NCBI GenBank assembly: GCA_000171875.1
Contig: ABHI01000001.1
Coordinates: forward strand, 1,127,001 to 1,191,000
Length of the DNA: 64,000 nt
Direction: 5' to 3'
Origin: Flavobacteriales bacterium ALC-1
GTDB lineage: Bacteria > Bacteroidota > Bacteroidia > Flavobacteriales > Flavobacteriaceae
Both the position numbers and the translations under genes were made by a program. The notes beneath the pieces were generated by a model. It saw only the letters and a list, made by a program, of their open reading frames with translations, was not told the origin of the DNA and did not search any database. Shown piece by piece: positions 25,495 to 33,685 of this stretch; within the stretch, counting starts at the first letter, position 1, and the number at the start of each line of letters is the position of its first letter.

Positions 25495-27027
25495 ATGAAA
25501 AATAGTGGCTATATATTTTTCGTTTGTTTAATTACTTCCTTATTCGGTTTTTCTCAAACTGAACACCCAGAAATTGATTCCTTTATTCAAAAAGCCATTA
25601 AAAGTGGCACCAAAAACCAAGACAGTGCTTTACATTTTTCTAAAAAAGCCTATGACATTGCTAAAAAAACAAAAGATACTTTTCTCATTGGGTCAGCAGG
25701 TTACTATTATTCATTCTATCTTATATCTGTAGATAAAATAACTGAAGCGCAATCACTATTACGATTCAACTTTGACAATCAAGACAAGTTAACAGATGCT
25801 CTTAAGGGAAACACGCATTATAATCAGGCGGCAATCTTCGATATAGGTGAGCAGTTTGATAAAGCCCTAGAGTATTATTTATATAGTGTAGATTTCTACA
25901 AAACAGCAAAGAATAAAAAAGGACTTGCTAGGTCTTACCTGCAAATTGGTGTGATTTATGAAAAATTAAATAAAATAGAGCTAGCAGACTACTTTTTTGA
26001 TGCTTCACTAAAGGTTAGCGGCAATACTAATAAAAAACATGAGGTCGATTCTAGTTCTAGAGGAATGACATCTGCTGAAAAAACAGCTGAATCATTAAAA
26101 ATGCTCAAAGAGCTTGAAAAAGGCGGGAACGATAAGTTGAAATCTATTGTACTTTATAATCTTGGCCAATCATTAATGGGCGAAAAACGATACTTAGAAG
26201 CCATAAACTATTTTAAGCGCTCTTTAGAAATAAAAAAGAATCTTAGTTTTTCAACTAATGTAGATAAAACCTATTTTTTACTTGGGCAATGTTATTATAA
26301 CATTAACAATGCAGAAAACGCAATTCTAAACTTAAATCAAGCTAAAAAAGAAAATAAAAAAAGAACTCAATTAGCACAAATAGAACACTTTTTATCAAAA
26401 TCATATGAGTCTAAACAAGATTATAAAAAAGCCTTACTGCATTCAAAAAATCATAAGATAATTAGTGATTCTATAGCTGAATTTAAACAAAATGAGCGAA
26501 TAGCGGAAATTACAGCAAAGTTTGAAAACCAAAAACAAGCCAATAAAATTATAAGGCTTGAACAAGAAAATCAGAAAAATGAATTAGAAATTTATAAGCA
26601 AGAAAATTTAAGGTGGCGCTGGTCGGTTTTTGCTCTTGTGGCTTCTTTAATTGCTGTTTGGCTTGGTCGTCGTTTTATACAATCTCAAGAACGTGTAAAA
26701 GAGGTGGAATTAGAAAAAAAACATATTGCTAAAAAGGTTGAGGAAATTGCCGTAATACTTAATAATAAATCTAAAGTGTATCTAAAAGAATTAAAATATA
26801 TTAAGTCTGATGGTAATTATTTAGAATTTGTAACTGATGAAAAGCGTATTATAGATCGAAATAAAATAAAAGTAATTTTAGAACAATTACCTCCGAATTT
26901 TGTCAAAGTACATCGTTCGTACATTATTAATAAAAACTATGTTTCCGCTGTAAATAGATCTAATGTTATTCTACAAACGAATATAGATATTCCTCTTTCC
27001 CGAACATTTAAAAAAAATCTGGCTTAA
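25495..27027 (+). CDS. Membrane-anchored TPR-sensor LytTR regulator (no kinase)
   Basis: A 510-residue protein: signal peptide (ends LFGFSQ) and TPR repeats (about 25-320, such as NQAAIFDIGEQFDKALEYYL and YNLGQSLMGEKRYLEAINYF). A coiled coil (about 330-370) precedes one membrane helix (WSVFALVASLIAVWLGRRFI). The linker and LytTR domain are closely similar to those of the propeller regulator (both read AKKVEE, LNNK(T/S)KVYLK(D/E)LKYIK and RTHRSY/KVHRSY). No kinase or receiver domain is present. It lies directly upstream of the second secreted propeller operon, its probable target. Confidence 0.9.
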   Translation: MKNSGYIFFVCLITSLFGFSQTEHPEIDSFIQKAIKSGTKNQDSALHFSKKAYDIAKKTKDTFLIGSAGYYYSFYLISVDKITEAQSLLRFNFDNQDKLTDALKGNTHYNQAAIFDIGEQFDKALEYYLYSVDFYKTAKNKKGLARSYLQIGVIYEKLNKIELADYFFDASLKVSGNTNKKHEVDSSSRGMTSAEKTAESLKMLKELEKGGNDKLKSIVLYNLGQSLMGEKRYLEAINYFKRSLEIKKNLSFSTNVDKTYFLLGQCYYNINNAENAILNLNQAKKENKKRTQLAQIEHFLSKSYESKQDYKKALLHSKNHKIISDSIAEFKQNERIAEITAKFENQKQANKIIRLEQENQKNELEIYKQENLRWRWSVFALVASLIAVWLGRRFIQSQERVKEVELEKKHIAKKVEEIAVILNNKSKVYLKELKYIKSDGNYLEFVTDEKRIIDRNKIKVILEQLPPNFVKVHRSYIINKNYVSAVNRSNVILQTNIDIPLSRTFKKNLA

Positions 27028-27046
27028 CCATATCAAGTTAAACATG

Positions 27047-27104
27047 TTGTTTTTTGTGTCAGTCATCACATTTTAGGCTAATGCATTCATTTAGAGTGTA
27101 ATTT
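27047..27104 (+). promoter_or_regulatory. Candidate LytTR operator and promoter, copy B
   Basis: The block 27047-27074 matches copy A at 23 of 28 positions and includes CATCACATTTT. A -7-like TAATTT lies at 27099-27104, again 25 bp downstream. GCTATTAATT is shared in the 5' leader (27112-27121 and 22950-22959). The upstream half of the direct repeat is poor here; an AACCAT lies 31 bp upstream instead. Confidence 0.55.
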
Positions 27105-27134
27105 CATTGAGGCTATTAATTCAAATTCTTTTCA

Positions 27135-29546
27135 ATGAAAACAAAATTACTATTCCTTCTTGCGTTTTTATGTTCAACAACCGTTTTTACACAATCTAAT
27201 GATGGTTGGAGTCAGTATGCGAAACCACTATATGTCAATCAAATGGTTAAAGATGCAAGTGGGAATTATCACTATGCTACAAATCTTGGTTACCAAAAAT
27301 TAGATGGCAATTTTAATACTGTTGATTTTATAAACCTAACATCTCATGACACTCCATTGGGCAACTGTTTTTCAGTAGCAGTAAATCCGAGCAACGAAAA
27401 TCAAATTGCTTTGGCTGAAAATAATCGCTTGTTTGTTTATACAAATGGAATAGAAACTAATGCAATAGAGGTTGTTTCTGCAACACCTTTTACTGGACCC
27501 AGTTTGTATTACAACGGTAATAATGCTTTATACATTTTTGATAAATATGCTAACATAGAAGGCTATTCCGTTTTTGAAAACGGAATATTAAATGATGTAG
27601 TTACAACAGGAATAAGACCACAAGATATTATTGAAAACAATGGAGGAACCAAGATTTTCATTGCAGGAACAAATAATGGCTTGTGGGAATACACCAAAGC
27701 AACAGATACTTGGGTAAACTATACAATGACAAACTCAAACTTAAACAGCAATTTTATAAATGATTTATATGTAGATGATAACGATGATTTATATGCGGGC
27801 ACTTATCAAGGGATAAATAAAATTGAACCAGATGGAACCATTACAGTGTGTGAACCTTCGACCTTTTATCCGGTTTTTGAATTAGATATACATCCAACTA
27901 CTGGAGACATTTTAGCAAGAACTTCAGATCCAAATAGTTCGAACACTTTTGGTTTTTGCATTGTAGATTTTGATACGTGTTCATGGGTGAATTATACTGA
28001 CACAAATTCAAGTTTAAATGTAAACATGTTTGAAACGGCTCAGTTTGCAGTAGCTCCAGAAGATGGTAAAATTGTTGCTAGTGAAGCCATACTTTCTGCA
28101 GAGAACACATTTGTTTTTGATCCAAATAACCCTCAAGAGCCATTATTGGGCAAACCAATAGAGTTTATTGTGAATGGTGTTCCGGTTAGGGTAGATGTTA
28201 ATTATACTGTAGATTTAGACGTTAGAAAAAAGACAGATGGAACTTTAGATATTGGATTTACAAATGGTAATGGATTTGATAAATTTCATCATTTCCCAAT
28301 AAACCCTTTAACATTTAATGGTGCTTTTCCTGCTGCTACACCGGTTAATCTTCCTATTGGAAAGCCAGCATATTCAATAATTAATGACAATGATTATTTT
28401 ATTATCGAAAATAACGAAGGGTGGGTCTTTGTAGATGATAATGATACAACAACCGAATTCAACCATAACATTCCAAATTTTTTAGCTATAGTCACTAAAA
28501 AGGCTGCTAAATTTAATTCTGATGATGGTACTGTTAATTTGATTCATAAGGGTTTTGATGCTTCTTTTAATTATAGAGTTTATAAAACTACATGTAATAC
28601 TATAACTGGCACTTGTGGTGCTTCTGAAGAGATTTTCACCAATGATAGAGACTTAACGGAAAATATTGTGTTTGGGGCTTCAGAGGATAAAACCACTGGC
28701 AATGTAGCCGTGGTTGCAGTAAAAACAAATAGTTCTGGAAACATTACTAGAACAGCCATTCATGCAGAGCCAAATATGCCCGCTGTTGATAATTGGGATA
28801 GAATACATAATGTATTTCCAGAGTTCGACCCAACTATTTTTAGTTTCGTTTTAGACGATTTAACTTCAATGTTTGTGCCCGATCTTGATACATATAAAAT
28901 AATTCATGAAGACAATGATAATAATAGCATAGCTGAAGAAGATTTTGATATAGGAGATTATTCACCTGGTGATGTGGTTTTAGTGGCTTCACCAGATCAT
29001 ACAATTGAAATCACAGATGATCAAGCGTCAGATATTGCTGTGGCTATAGTAATGCTTGTTTCTTATAGGGGGCTAGGCCCAAATTTAGTCTATGAACTTA
29101 GACAGGTTGATCCTTCAATAAATGAAGGGTCAAGAAAAAATCTCACAACTGAACTTACTGATGCAAAGTTTTATGATCTTCCCACAGACACATTTGTAAA
29201 AGAATTAAACCTTGTTCAATACAATAATACTGAAGCAATGATTGTGCTTTTAACCAATTATGGAATTTTACTTAAAACTGGTATTGATATTTCCAATTTG
29301 TCATTAAACACTCAAGATTATACTATTGATAATGAGGTGAAACTATATCCAAATCCAACAAATGACCTAGTGTCCATATCAGATAAAAATATAATTTCTG
29401 TTGAAGTTTTTGATATCAACGGTAAAAGTGTTCTAGAAACCAAATCAAGTACGCTCTCTGTTAGGCATTTAGCTAATGGTATATACATTATAAAAGCAAA
29501 AACACAAGACGGTTCTGAGGCTGTTAGAAAACTAATAAAAAACTAA
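27135..29546 (+). CDS. Secreted propeller protein with T9SS sorting domain (copy 2)
   Basis: An 803-residue exported protein paralogous to the one at 22968-25442. It has a signal peptide (ends TTVFTQ), N-terminal propeller repeats (DGWSQYAKPLYVNQMVKDAS, LWEYTKATDTWVNYTMTNSN), and a shared middle segment (HKGFDASFNYRVYKTTCNTI). The C-terminal sorting domain contains LYPNPTNDLVSIS, VEVFDINGKSVL and HLANGIYIIKAK. It is the first gene of a probable operon with two smaller secreted proteins (23 and 49 bp gaps). Likely surface-exposed; molecular role unknown. Confidence 0.85.
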   Translation: MKTKLLFLLAFLCSTTVFTQSNDGWSQYAKPLYVNQMVKDASGNYHYATNLGYQKLDGNFNTVDFINLTSHDTPLGNCFSVAVNPSNENQIALAENNRLFVYTNGIETNAIEVVSATPFTGPSLYYNGNNALYIFDKYANIEGYSVFENGILNDVVTTGIRPQDIIENNGGTKIFIAGTNNGLWEYTKATDTWVNYTMTNSNLNSNFINDLYVDDNDDLYAGTYQGINKIEPDGTITVCEPSTFYPVFELDIHPTTGDILARTSDPNSSNTFGFCIVDFDTCSWVNYTDTNSSLNVNMFETAQFAVAPEDGKIVASEAILSAENTFVFDPNNPQEPLLGKPIEFIVNGVPVRVDVNYTVDLDVRKKTDGTLDIGFTNGNGFDKFHHFPINPLTFNGAFPAATPVNLPIGKPAYSIINDNDYFIIENNEGWVFVDDNDTTTEFNHNIPNFLAIVTKKAAKFNSDDGTVNLIHKGFDASFNYRVYKTTCNTITGTCGASEEIFTNDRDLTENIVFGASEDKTTGNVAVVAVKTNSSGNITRTAIHAEPNMPAVDNWDRIHNVFPEFDPTIFSFVLDDLTSMFVPDLDTYKIIHEDNDNNSIAEEDFDIGDYSPGDVVLVASPDHTIEITDDQASDIAVAIVMLVSYRGLGPNLVYELRQVDPSINEGSRKNLTTELTDAKFYDLPTDTFVKELNLVQYNNTEAMIVLLTNYGILLKTGIDISNLSLNTQDYTIDNEVKLYPNPTNDLVSISDKNIISVEVFDINGKSVLETKSSTLSVRHLANGIYIIKAKTQDGSEAVRKLIKN

Positions 29547-29569
29547 GTACAACCAAAAACACAATACAT

Positions 29570-30316
29570 ATGAAAACAAAATTCTCTTATGCATTAAGTG
29601 CAGTATTTCTGTGCCTTTTCATGCAATTAAATGCCCAATCTCAATTTTTTAATGATTTTAATTTCAATGAAAAAGAGATTAAAGCCGAAGATTTCACCAA
29701 CCTAGAAATAGATTATATTCTAGACGATTTTAAATCATTCTTAGAAAACAAACCTGAAGTAAGCTTAAAAACTTTTGAAGAACAAAACCCAGAGGACATT
29801 ATATTCGCTATGCAAATGCTAGCTGTTGGTGCTGGTTTGGGCCTGGGTGAAGACGAAACACTTTGGTGTTTACATGCGGCATATTACTACAAATTAAGGC
29901 AATATAAACGCTCAGCACTTTATGCATCATTAGGTCTGGTTTACGATGGATTGAGTATAGGAGACAGAACACAAAGTCTGATTGATTTACAACTTAAACT
30001 TTTAATGTTTCACAGCATTTCAAAGCTTAATGAAATTCGTCTAATTTATGGGCTTCTTGGTGGTTATGGTTTTGGAAATGAGAAATACAATAATTTTACT
30101 ACAGACATTACAAGGGTTACACTTGCTGTGATAATGGGTGTTCAATTAATGTTATCAACTCGTTGGTCTATTGCTTTGCAAACCAACTTGATAACACATA
30201 GAGCTTTAACATATAAACCAGAAAGTGGTGAAGAATACAAAAATGATTTCACCAACTTTTTAATAGCGAAGAATAACCTACTCACCTTATCCTTGTTTTT
30301 TAATATCGGAAAATAG
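29570..30316 (+). CDS. Secreted protein, probable outer-membrane beta-barrel
   Basis: A 248-residue product with signal peptide (ends MQLNAQS). An acidic N-terminal segment (FNEKEIKAEDFTNLEIDYIL) is followed by alternating hydrophobic strands (LIYGLLGGYGFGNE, LAVIMGVQLMLSTRWSIALQ) ending in LLTLSLFFNIGK with a terminal aromatic-rich strand. This suggests a small outer-membrane barrel. I do not recognise a family. It follows the T9SS propeller gene by 23 bp and precedes another barrel-like gene, so the three are probably co-transcribed under the operator at 27047. Confidence 0.6.
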   Translation: MKTKFSYALSAVFLCLFMQLNAQSQFFNDFNFNEKEIKAEDFTNLEIDYILDDFKSFLENKPEVSLKTFEEQNPEDIIFAMQMLAVGAGLGLGEDETLWCLHAAYYYKLRQYKRSALYASLGLVYDGLSIGDRTQSLIDLQLKLLMFHSISKLNEIRLIYGLLGGYGFGNEKYNNFTTDITRVTLAVIMGVQLMLSTRWSIALQTNLITHRALTYKPESGEEYKNDFTNFLIAKNNLLTLSLFFNIGK

Positions 30317-30365
30317 TACGCTATAGAATTTAAACCAAACATATAATAAATTAAACTTAAGTATT

Positions 30366-31082
30366 ATGAAAACAACTATTCTTAGACTAACTATTCTCTT
30401 GTTTTGTATAGGGGGAATCACAGCAATTAACGCTCAGGGGCTTTATAACTTAGCCACTTTGGATGAAGAAGATGGTAATTCACCTCTTAAATGGTCGGCT
30501 GGAATTGATTTTGGATATGATGATCTTGTTGATAGATTTGGTGACGGTGTTGAGTGGGCGGATAACACTATTGGAGGAAGTATTGGAATTGGATGGGGTG
30601 ATGTTGAGGGTAACAGTGAAACATCATTCTGCTTAGGTGTTGAATATCTCTATAAAATTACTGGTAATGACCAAAATCCAAATGGAGCTGGTTATTTGGG
30701 TGGTTTTGGAAATTATCACAAACTAAAAACAGATAATTTTGATGAGAGTATATTTAGGTTGGGTGCTAAATATAGCTATTTTGACCGCATTACCGCCTTT
30801 AATGAAGTACAACTTATTTATGGGGCTAATGTTTATTATGAAACAGGGTCTCTAGGTTTCTCTGGGGCTAAAGAGGACCTTTCTGGTTATGGGGCTGGTA
30901 TTTATACAGGAGCGAATTTTAGGGTTTGTGATAAAGTTTCGCTTGGGGTGGAGGTTCCAGTAGTTTCTTATTTAAGTAGAACTTTTGATTCTGGCGGTAA
31001 TGAGTTTAGTCAAGATCAAATTTGGGCTGGCGTCAATAAAGATAATAGTGCTTCCGCTACTTTAAGGTGGATTATAGATTAG
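30366..31082 (+). CDS. Secreted protein, probable outer-membrane beta-barrel
   Basis: A 238-residue product with signal peptide (ends TAINAQG). Amphipathic strands rich in Gly, Tyr and Phe follow (GSIGIGWGDVEGNSETSF, YGAGIYTGANFRVCDKVSLG), ending in ASATLRWIID. The pattern is that of a small outer-membrane barrel. No family is recognised. It is the last gene of the probable operon starting at 27135 and is followed by a strong intrinsic terminator. A structural or ligand-uptake role with the secreted propeller protein is inference. Confidence 0.6.
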   Translation: MKTTILRLTILLFCIGGITAINAQGLYNLATLDEEDGNSPLKWSAGIDFGYDDLVDRFGDGVEWADNTIGGSIGIGWGDVEGNSETSFCLGVEYLYKITGNDQNPNGAGYLGGFGNYHKLKTDNFDESIFRLGAKYSYFDRITAFNEVQLIYGANVYYETGSLGFSGAKEDLSGYGAGIYTGANFRVCDKVSLGVEVPVVSYLSRTFDSGGNEFSQDQIWAGVNKDNSASATLRWIID

Positions 31083-31168
31083 TGCCAACTATGAGTTGTA
31101 ATATAGCCTAACTAAAAAGATCAAAAGATATAGTTTTAAAATTGATTATTTTAATTGGTCTTTAGTTA

Positions 31169-31200
31169 AGAGGTTCTAATATAAGTTAGAACCTCTTTTT
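31169..31200 (+). terminator. Rho-independent terminator of the propeller operon
   Basis: AGAGGTTCTAA (31169-31179) pairs perfectly with TTAGAACCTCT (31186-31196) and is followed by T. It separates this operon from the converging antiporter gene. Confidence 0.85.
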
Positions 31201-33046
31201 ATTGGTAATCATTGATTGCTTTTTCAATATCGAAAGGCTTTCCTAAGTAAACGAGCTTTGTGTTTTCTGCGATATCATCTATCTCAGTGTTATAGGATGA
31301 TATAATAACAAATTCGTCATTATTGTTTCTTAAAAACAATGGAATAATGTCTTTCTCGTTATTTGCAATTTCTATCACTTTTTGATAGTGATCAATATCA
31401 TTAATATCAACTTCTTGGATAGAAGGGAACTTTTTAGCCACTTCACTTAGTGAATTAAAATCATCTGTATGAGAAAATAAACCTTCATGTGGATTGTTGT
31501 TTTCGTCTAGCATTTCTTCTGTTGAAACTAACCTAAACGAGCCATTCTCACCAAATTGCTTACTAAACTTATTAATGGCATACTTATTAATGTCCGAATT
31601 TCCTGTTAAAGCCATTAAGTACCCAACATCATTAAGTTCAATATTATCCATCAATTTATCAGAATATATATTAGCATCAAAAGCTTCTAAGCCTAATTCT
31701 TTTGCTTGTTTAATATTATTTTGATTACTGTCGATTAAAACCACATGTCTTCCGTTTGTTTCAAGATAATGCCCTAATAATCTTGAGACTTTTGAGGCTC
31801 CAACTATTAAAATGCCATTAGAATTATTCAAAAACACTCCTACCATTTTTGCAAATAGTCTTGCGGTTGTGGCGTTTAAAAGCACTGTTCCTAATACTAT
31901 CATAAAAACGAGAGGCGTAATATAATCCGCACCTACAACATCTTCAGCCATAAGTTTACTTCCAAATAAAGAAGCTATACCAGCCGCAACTATTCCTCTT
32001 GGACCAACCCAACTTATAAAAAGCTTTTCGTTTAGTGTCAAAGATGATTTATAGGTGCTCAAAAACACGCCAATGGGTCTAATTACAAAAACAACAACTA
32101 AAAATAAGACTGCAGCCTTCCAATTGGCAAGGAGCATTAGGTTTTCCATATCAATATTTGCAGATAGTAAAATAAATAATACAGATATTAACAGAACACT
32201 TAAAGACTCTTTAAAATATAATAGCTCTTTTAGGTAAGGCGCGTTTTTGTTTCCTAAAACCATTCCCATAATTACTACAGAGAGTAAACCAGATTCGTGA
32301 GCAAAATTATCTGAAAGCACAAAGACGCCTAGAACTGCTGCCAAAGCAAAAACATTCATAAGATAATGAGGAATCCATTTTTTATTAATTAAAAAATCTA
32401 AAGCATGAGCAAACGTAAATCCAAATGTTGCACCAAAGAGAATAATTTTACCAAACTCAATTAGTGCCGTCTTCGTAAAGCCTCCGCCTCCACCAACAAA
32501 AATAAACTCAAAGACTAGTACTGCCACCAAGGCTCCTATTGGGTCAATTAAAATCCCCTCCCATTTTAGTACAGCAGAAACGTCTTTTTTTAGAGGAATG
32601 TTTCTTAAAATTGGTGTGATTACTGTTGGTCCTGTAACTATAATTAGGCCAGAAAATAAAAAGGACAACTCCCAATCTAAGCCAAACAAATAGTAAACAG
32701 CAACTGCTGCTCCAAAAAAAGTAACCATAGAACCCAGTGTAATTAATTTAGTTATGACGGGGCCTACATTTTTTATTTCTCCCATTTTAAGGGTTAAACC
32801 ACCTTCAAACAGAATTATACTAATCGCAAGTGAGACAAAATAAAATAAGCCATCACCAGGAAATAGTCCTTTTTCGCCATTCCAAATAGGTTCTATCCAT
32901 TTTACACCATCATTTAAATATTCAGCCGCAATTGGACCAACTAATAAGCCAATAAGAATTAATGGCAAAATCGCTGGTATTTTAAGTTTCCAAGCTACCC
33001 ATTGCGCTAAAATACCTAATATTATAATTCCTGCTAACTCTAACAT
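31199..33046 (-). CDS. Cation:proton antiporter with TrkA-N domain (CPA family)
   Basis: A 615-residue membrane transporter. Residues 1 to about 400 hold about 12 helices of the Na+/H+ exchanger fold, with FEGGLTLKMGEIKN, TGPTVITPILRNIP, WEGILIDPIGALVAV and SWVGPRGIVAAGIASLFG. Residues about 410-530 form a TrkA-N Rossmann domain (ILIVGASKVSRLLGHYLETN, VVLIDSNQNNIKQAKELGLE). It probably exports Na+ or K+ in exchange for protons at the inner membrane, gated by nucleotide binding. It is a single gene, converging with the propeller operon, with an AT-rich promoter region shared with the divergent Usp/STAS remnant. Confidence 0.92.
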   Translation of the reverse strand: MLELAGIIILGILAQWVAWKLKIPAILPLILIGLLVGPIAAEYLNDGVKWIEPIWNGEKGLFPGDGLFYFVSLAISIILFEGGLTLKMGEIKNVGPVITKLITLGSMVTFFGAAVAVYYLFGLDWELSFLFSGLIIVTGPTVITPILRNIPLKKDVSAVLKWEGILIDPIGALVAVLVFEFIFVGGGGGFTKTALIEFGKIILFGATFGFTFAHALDFLINKKWIPHYLMNVFALAAVLGVFVLSDNFAHESGLLSVVIMGMVLGNKNAPYLKELLYFKESLSVLLISVLFILLSANIDMENLMLLANWKAAVLFLVVVFVIRPIGVFLSTYKSSLTLNEKLFISWVGPRGIVAAGIASLFGSKLMAEDVVGADYITPLVFMIVLGTVLLNATTARLFAKMVGVFLNNSNGILIVGASKVSRLLGHYLETNGRHVVLIDSNQNNIKQAKELGLEAFDANIYSDKLMDNIELNDVGYLMALTGNSDINKYAINKFSKQFGENGSFRLVSTEEMLDENNNPHEGLFSHTDDFNSLSEVAKKFPSIQEVDINDIDHYQKVIEIANNEKDIIPLFLRNNNDEFVIISSYNTEIDDIAENTKLVYLGKPFDIEKAINDYQ

Positions 33047-33163
33047 CTGTCTACTTTTTTGTGAAATTACTAAATTATACCTTTATAAAAAATGTAAATT
33101 TATTTTGTGGTTTTGCTCTGCAAAAAAATACTATCTTTCAAAACTAACTAAACAAAAATAAAA

Positions 33164-33517
33164 TTGCCTCAAGGACCTTTTAAAACAATTGGAATTGGTG
33201 TTATATTTTCCCCCTATCTTAAGGCTAATATTTTCGAGACCTCAAGATTAGCTTTAGCATTTAAATCTAAACTCATTCTTTTTCATGTGCTAATTAATAA
33301 AAATATTATGTTGTTTGTAAGAAATGTTTTCAAGCCTAATGTGATTATATATAAAGAACTAGGTTCAGATGGTAATTATTACAAACAGAAAGATAAACTA
33401 GACAATATTCCCGAAGACCAAAATATCGTTTTGGATTTCTCATTTCGCGAATTTGTCGACCACAAAGTCATGGATAACCTTAACGTTTATAGAATGTTAT
33501 GCGTCATTAACGAATAA
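33164..33517 (+). pseudogene. Decayed gene: Usp-like N-terminus joined to a STAS-like C-terminus
   Basis: A 117-codon frame starting at TTG. Residues 6-40 (IGVIFSPYLKANIFETSRLA, then FKSKLILFHV) look like the first beta-alpha unit of a universal stress protein. Residues about 75-110 (KDKLDNIPEDQNIVLDFS, FVDHKVMDNL) look like the STAS core found at the C-terminus of Bacteroidota SulP transporters. The middle of both families is missing. The simplest reading is a deletion that fused a usp gene to the end of a sulP gene. An intact sulP lies just downstream, which supports a former usp-sulP array. It may still be translated. Confidence 0.45.
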
Positions 33518-33541
33518 AATCAATATTATTTAATAAACTTT

Positions 33542-33685
33542 ATGATACAAGTCATAGATTTAAATTCAAATTTCTCGGAAATTAAACTATTTCATATATT
33601 ACATGATTTAAGAATTATGAGGCGATCTATTGACATTTATTATATTCAAAATCTCAATATTTTACAAACACGAATAGTTAAATAA
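33542..33685 (+). CDS. Short open frame before sulP, doubtful
   Basis: A 47-codon frame (MIQVIDLNSNFSEIKLFHIL...) whose stop codon directly abuts the sulP ATG. No family is recognised. It could be a small leader peptide coupled to sulP, or chance coding potential in the remains of the usp/sulP array. Evidence is weak. Confidence 0.25.
   Translation: MIQVIDLNSNFSEIKLFHILHDLRIMRRSIDIYYIQNLNILQTRIVK

Noticed and set aside
20201-27027. Hybrid two-component kinases
   Set aside because: Both membrane regulators have Reg_prop/Y_Y_Y or TPR sensors that usually accompany kinases, but no HisKA, HATPase or receiver domain is present; only a LytTR domain follows the membrane helix.
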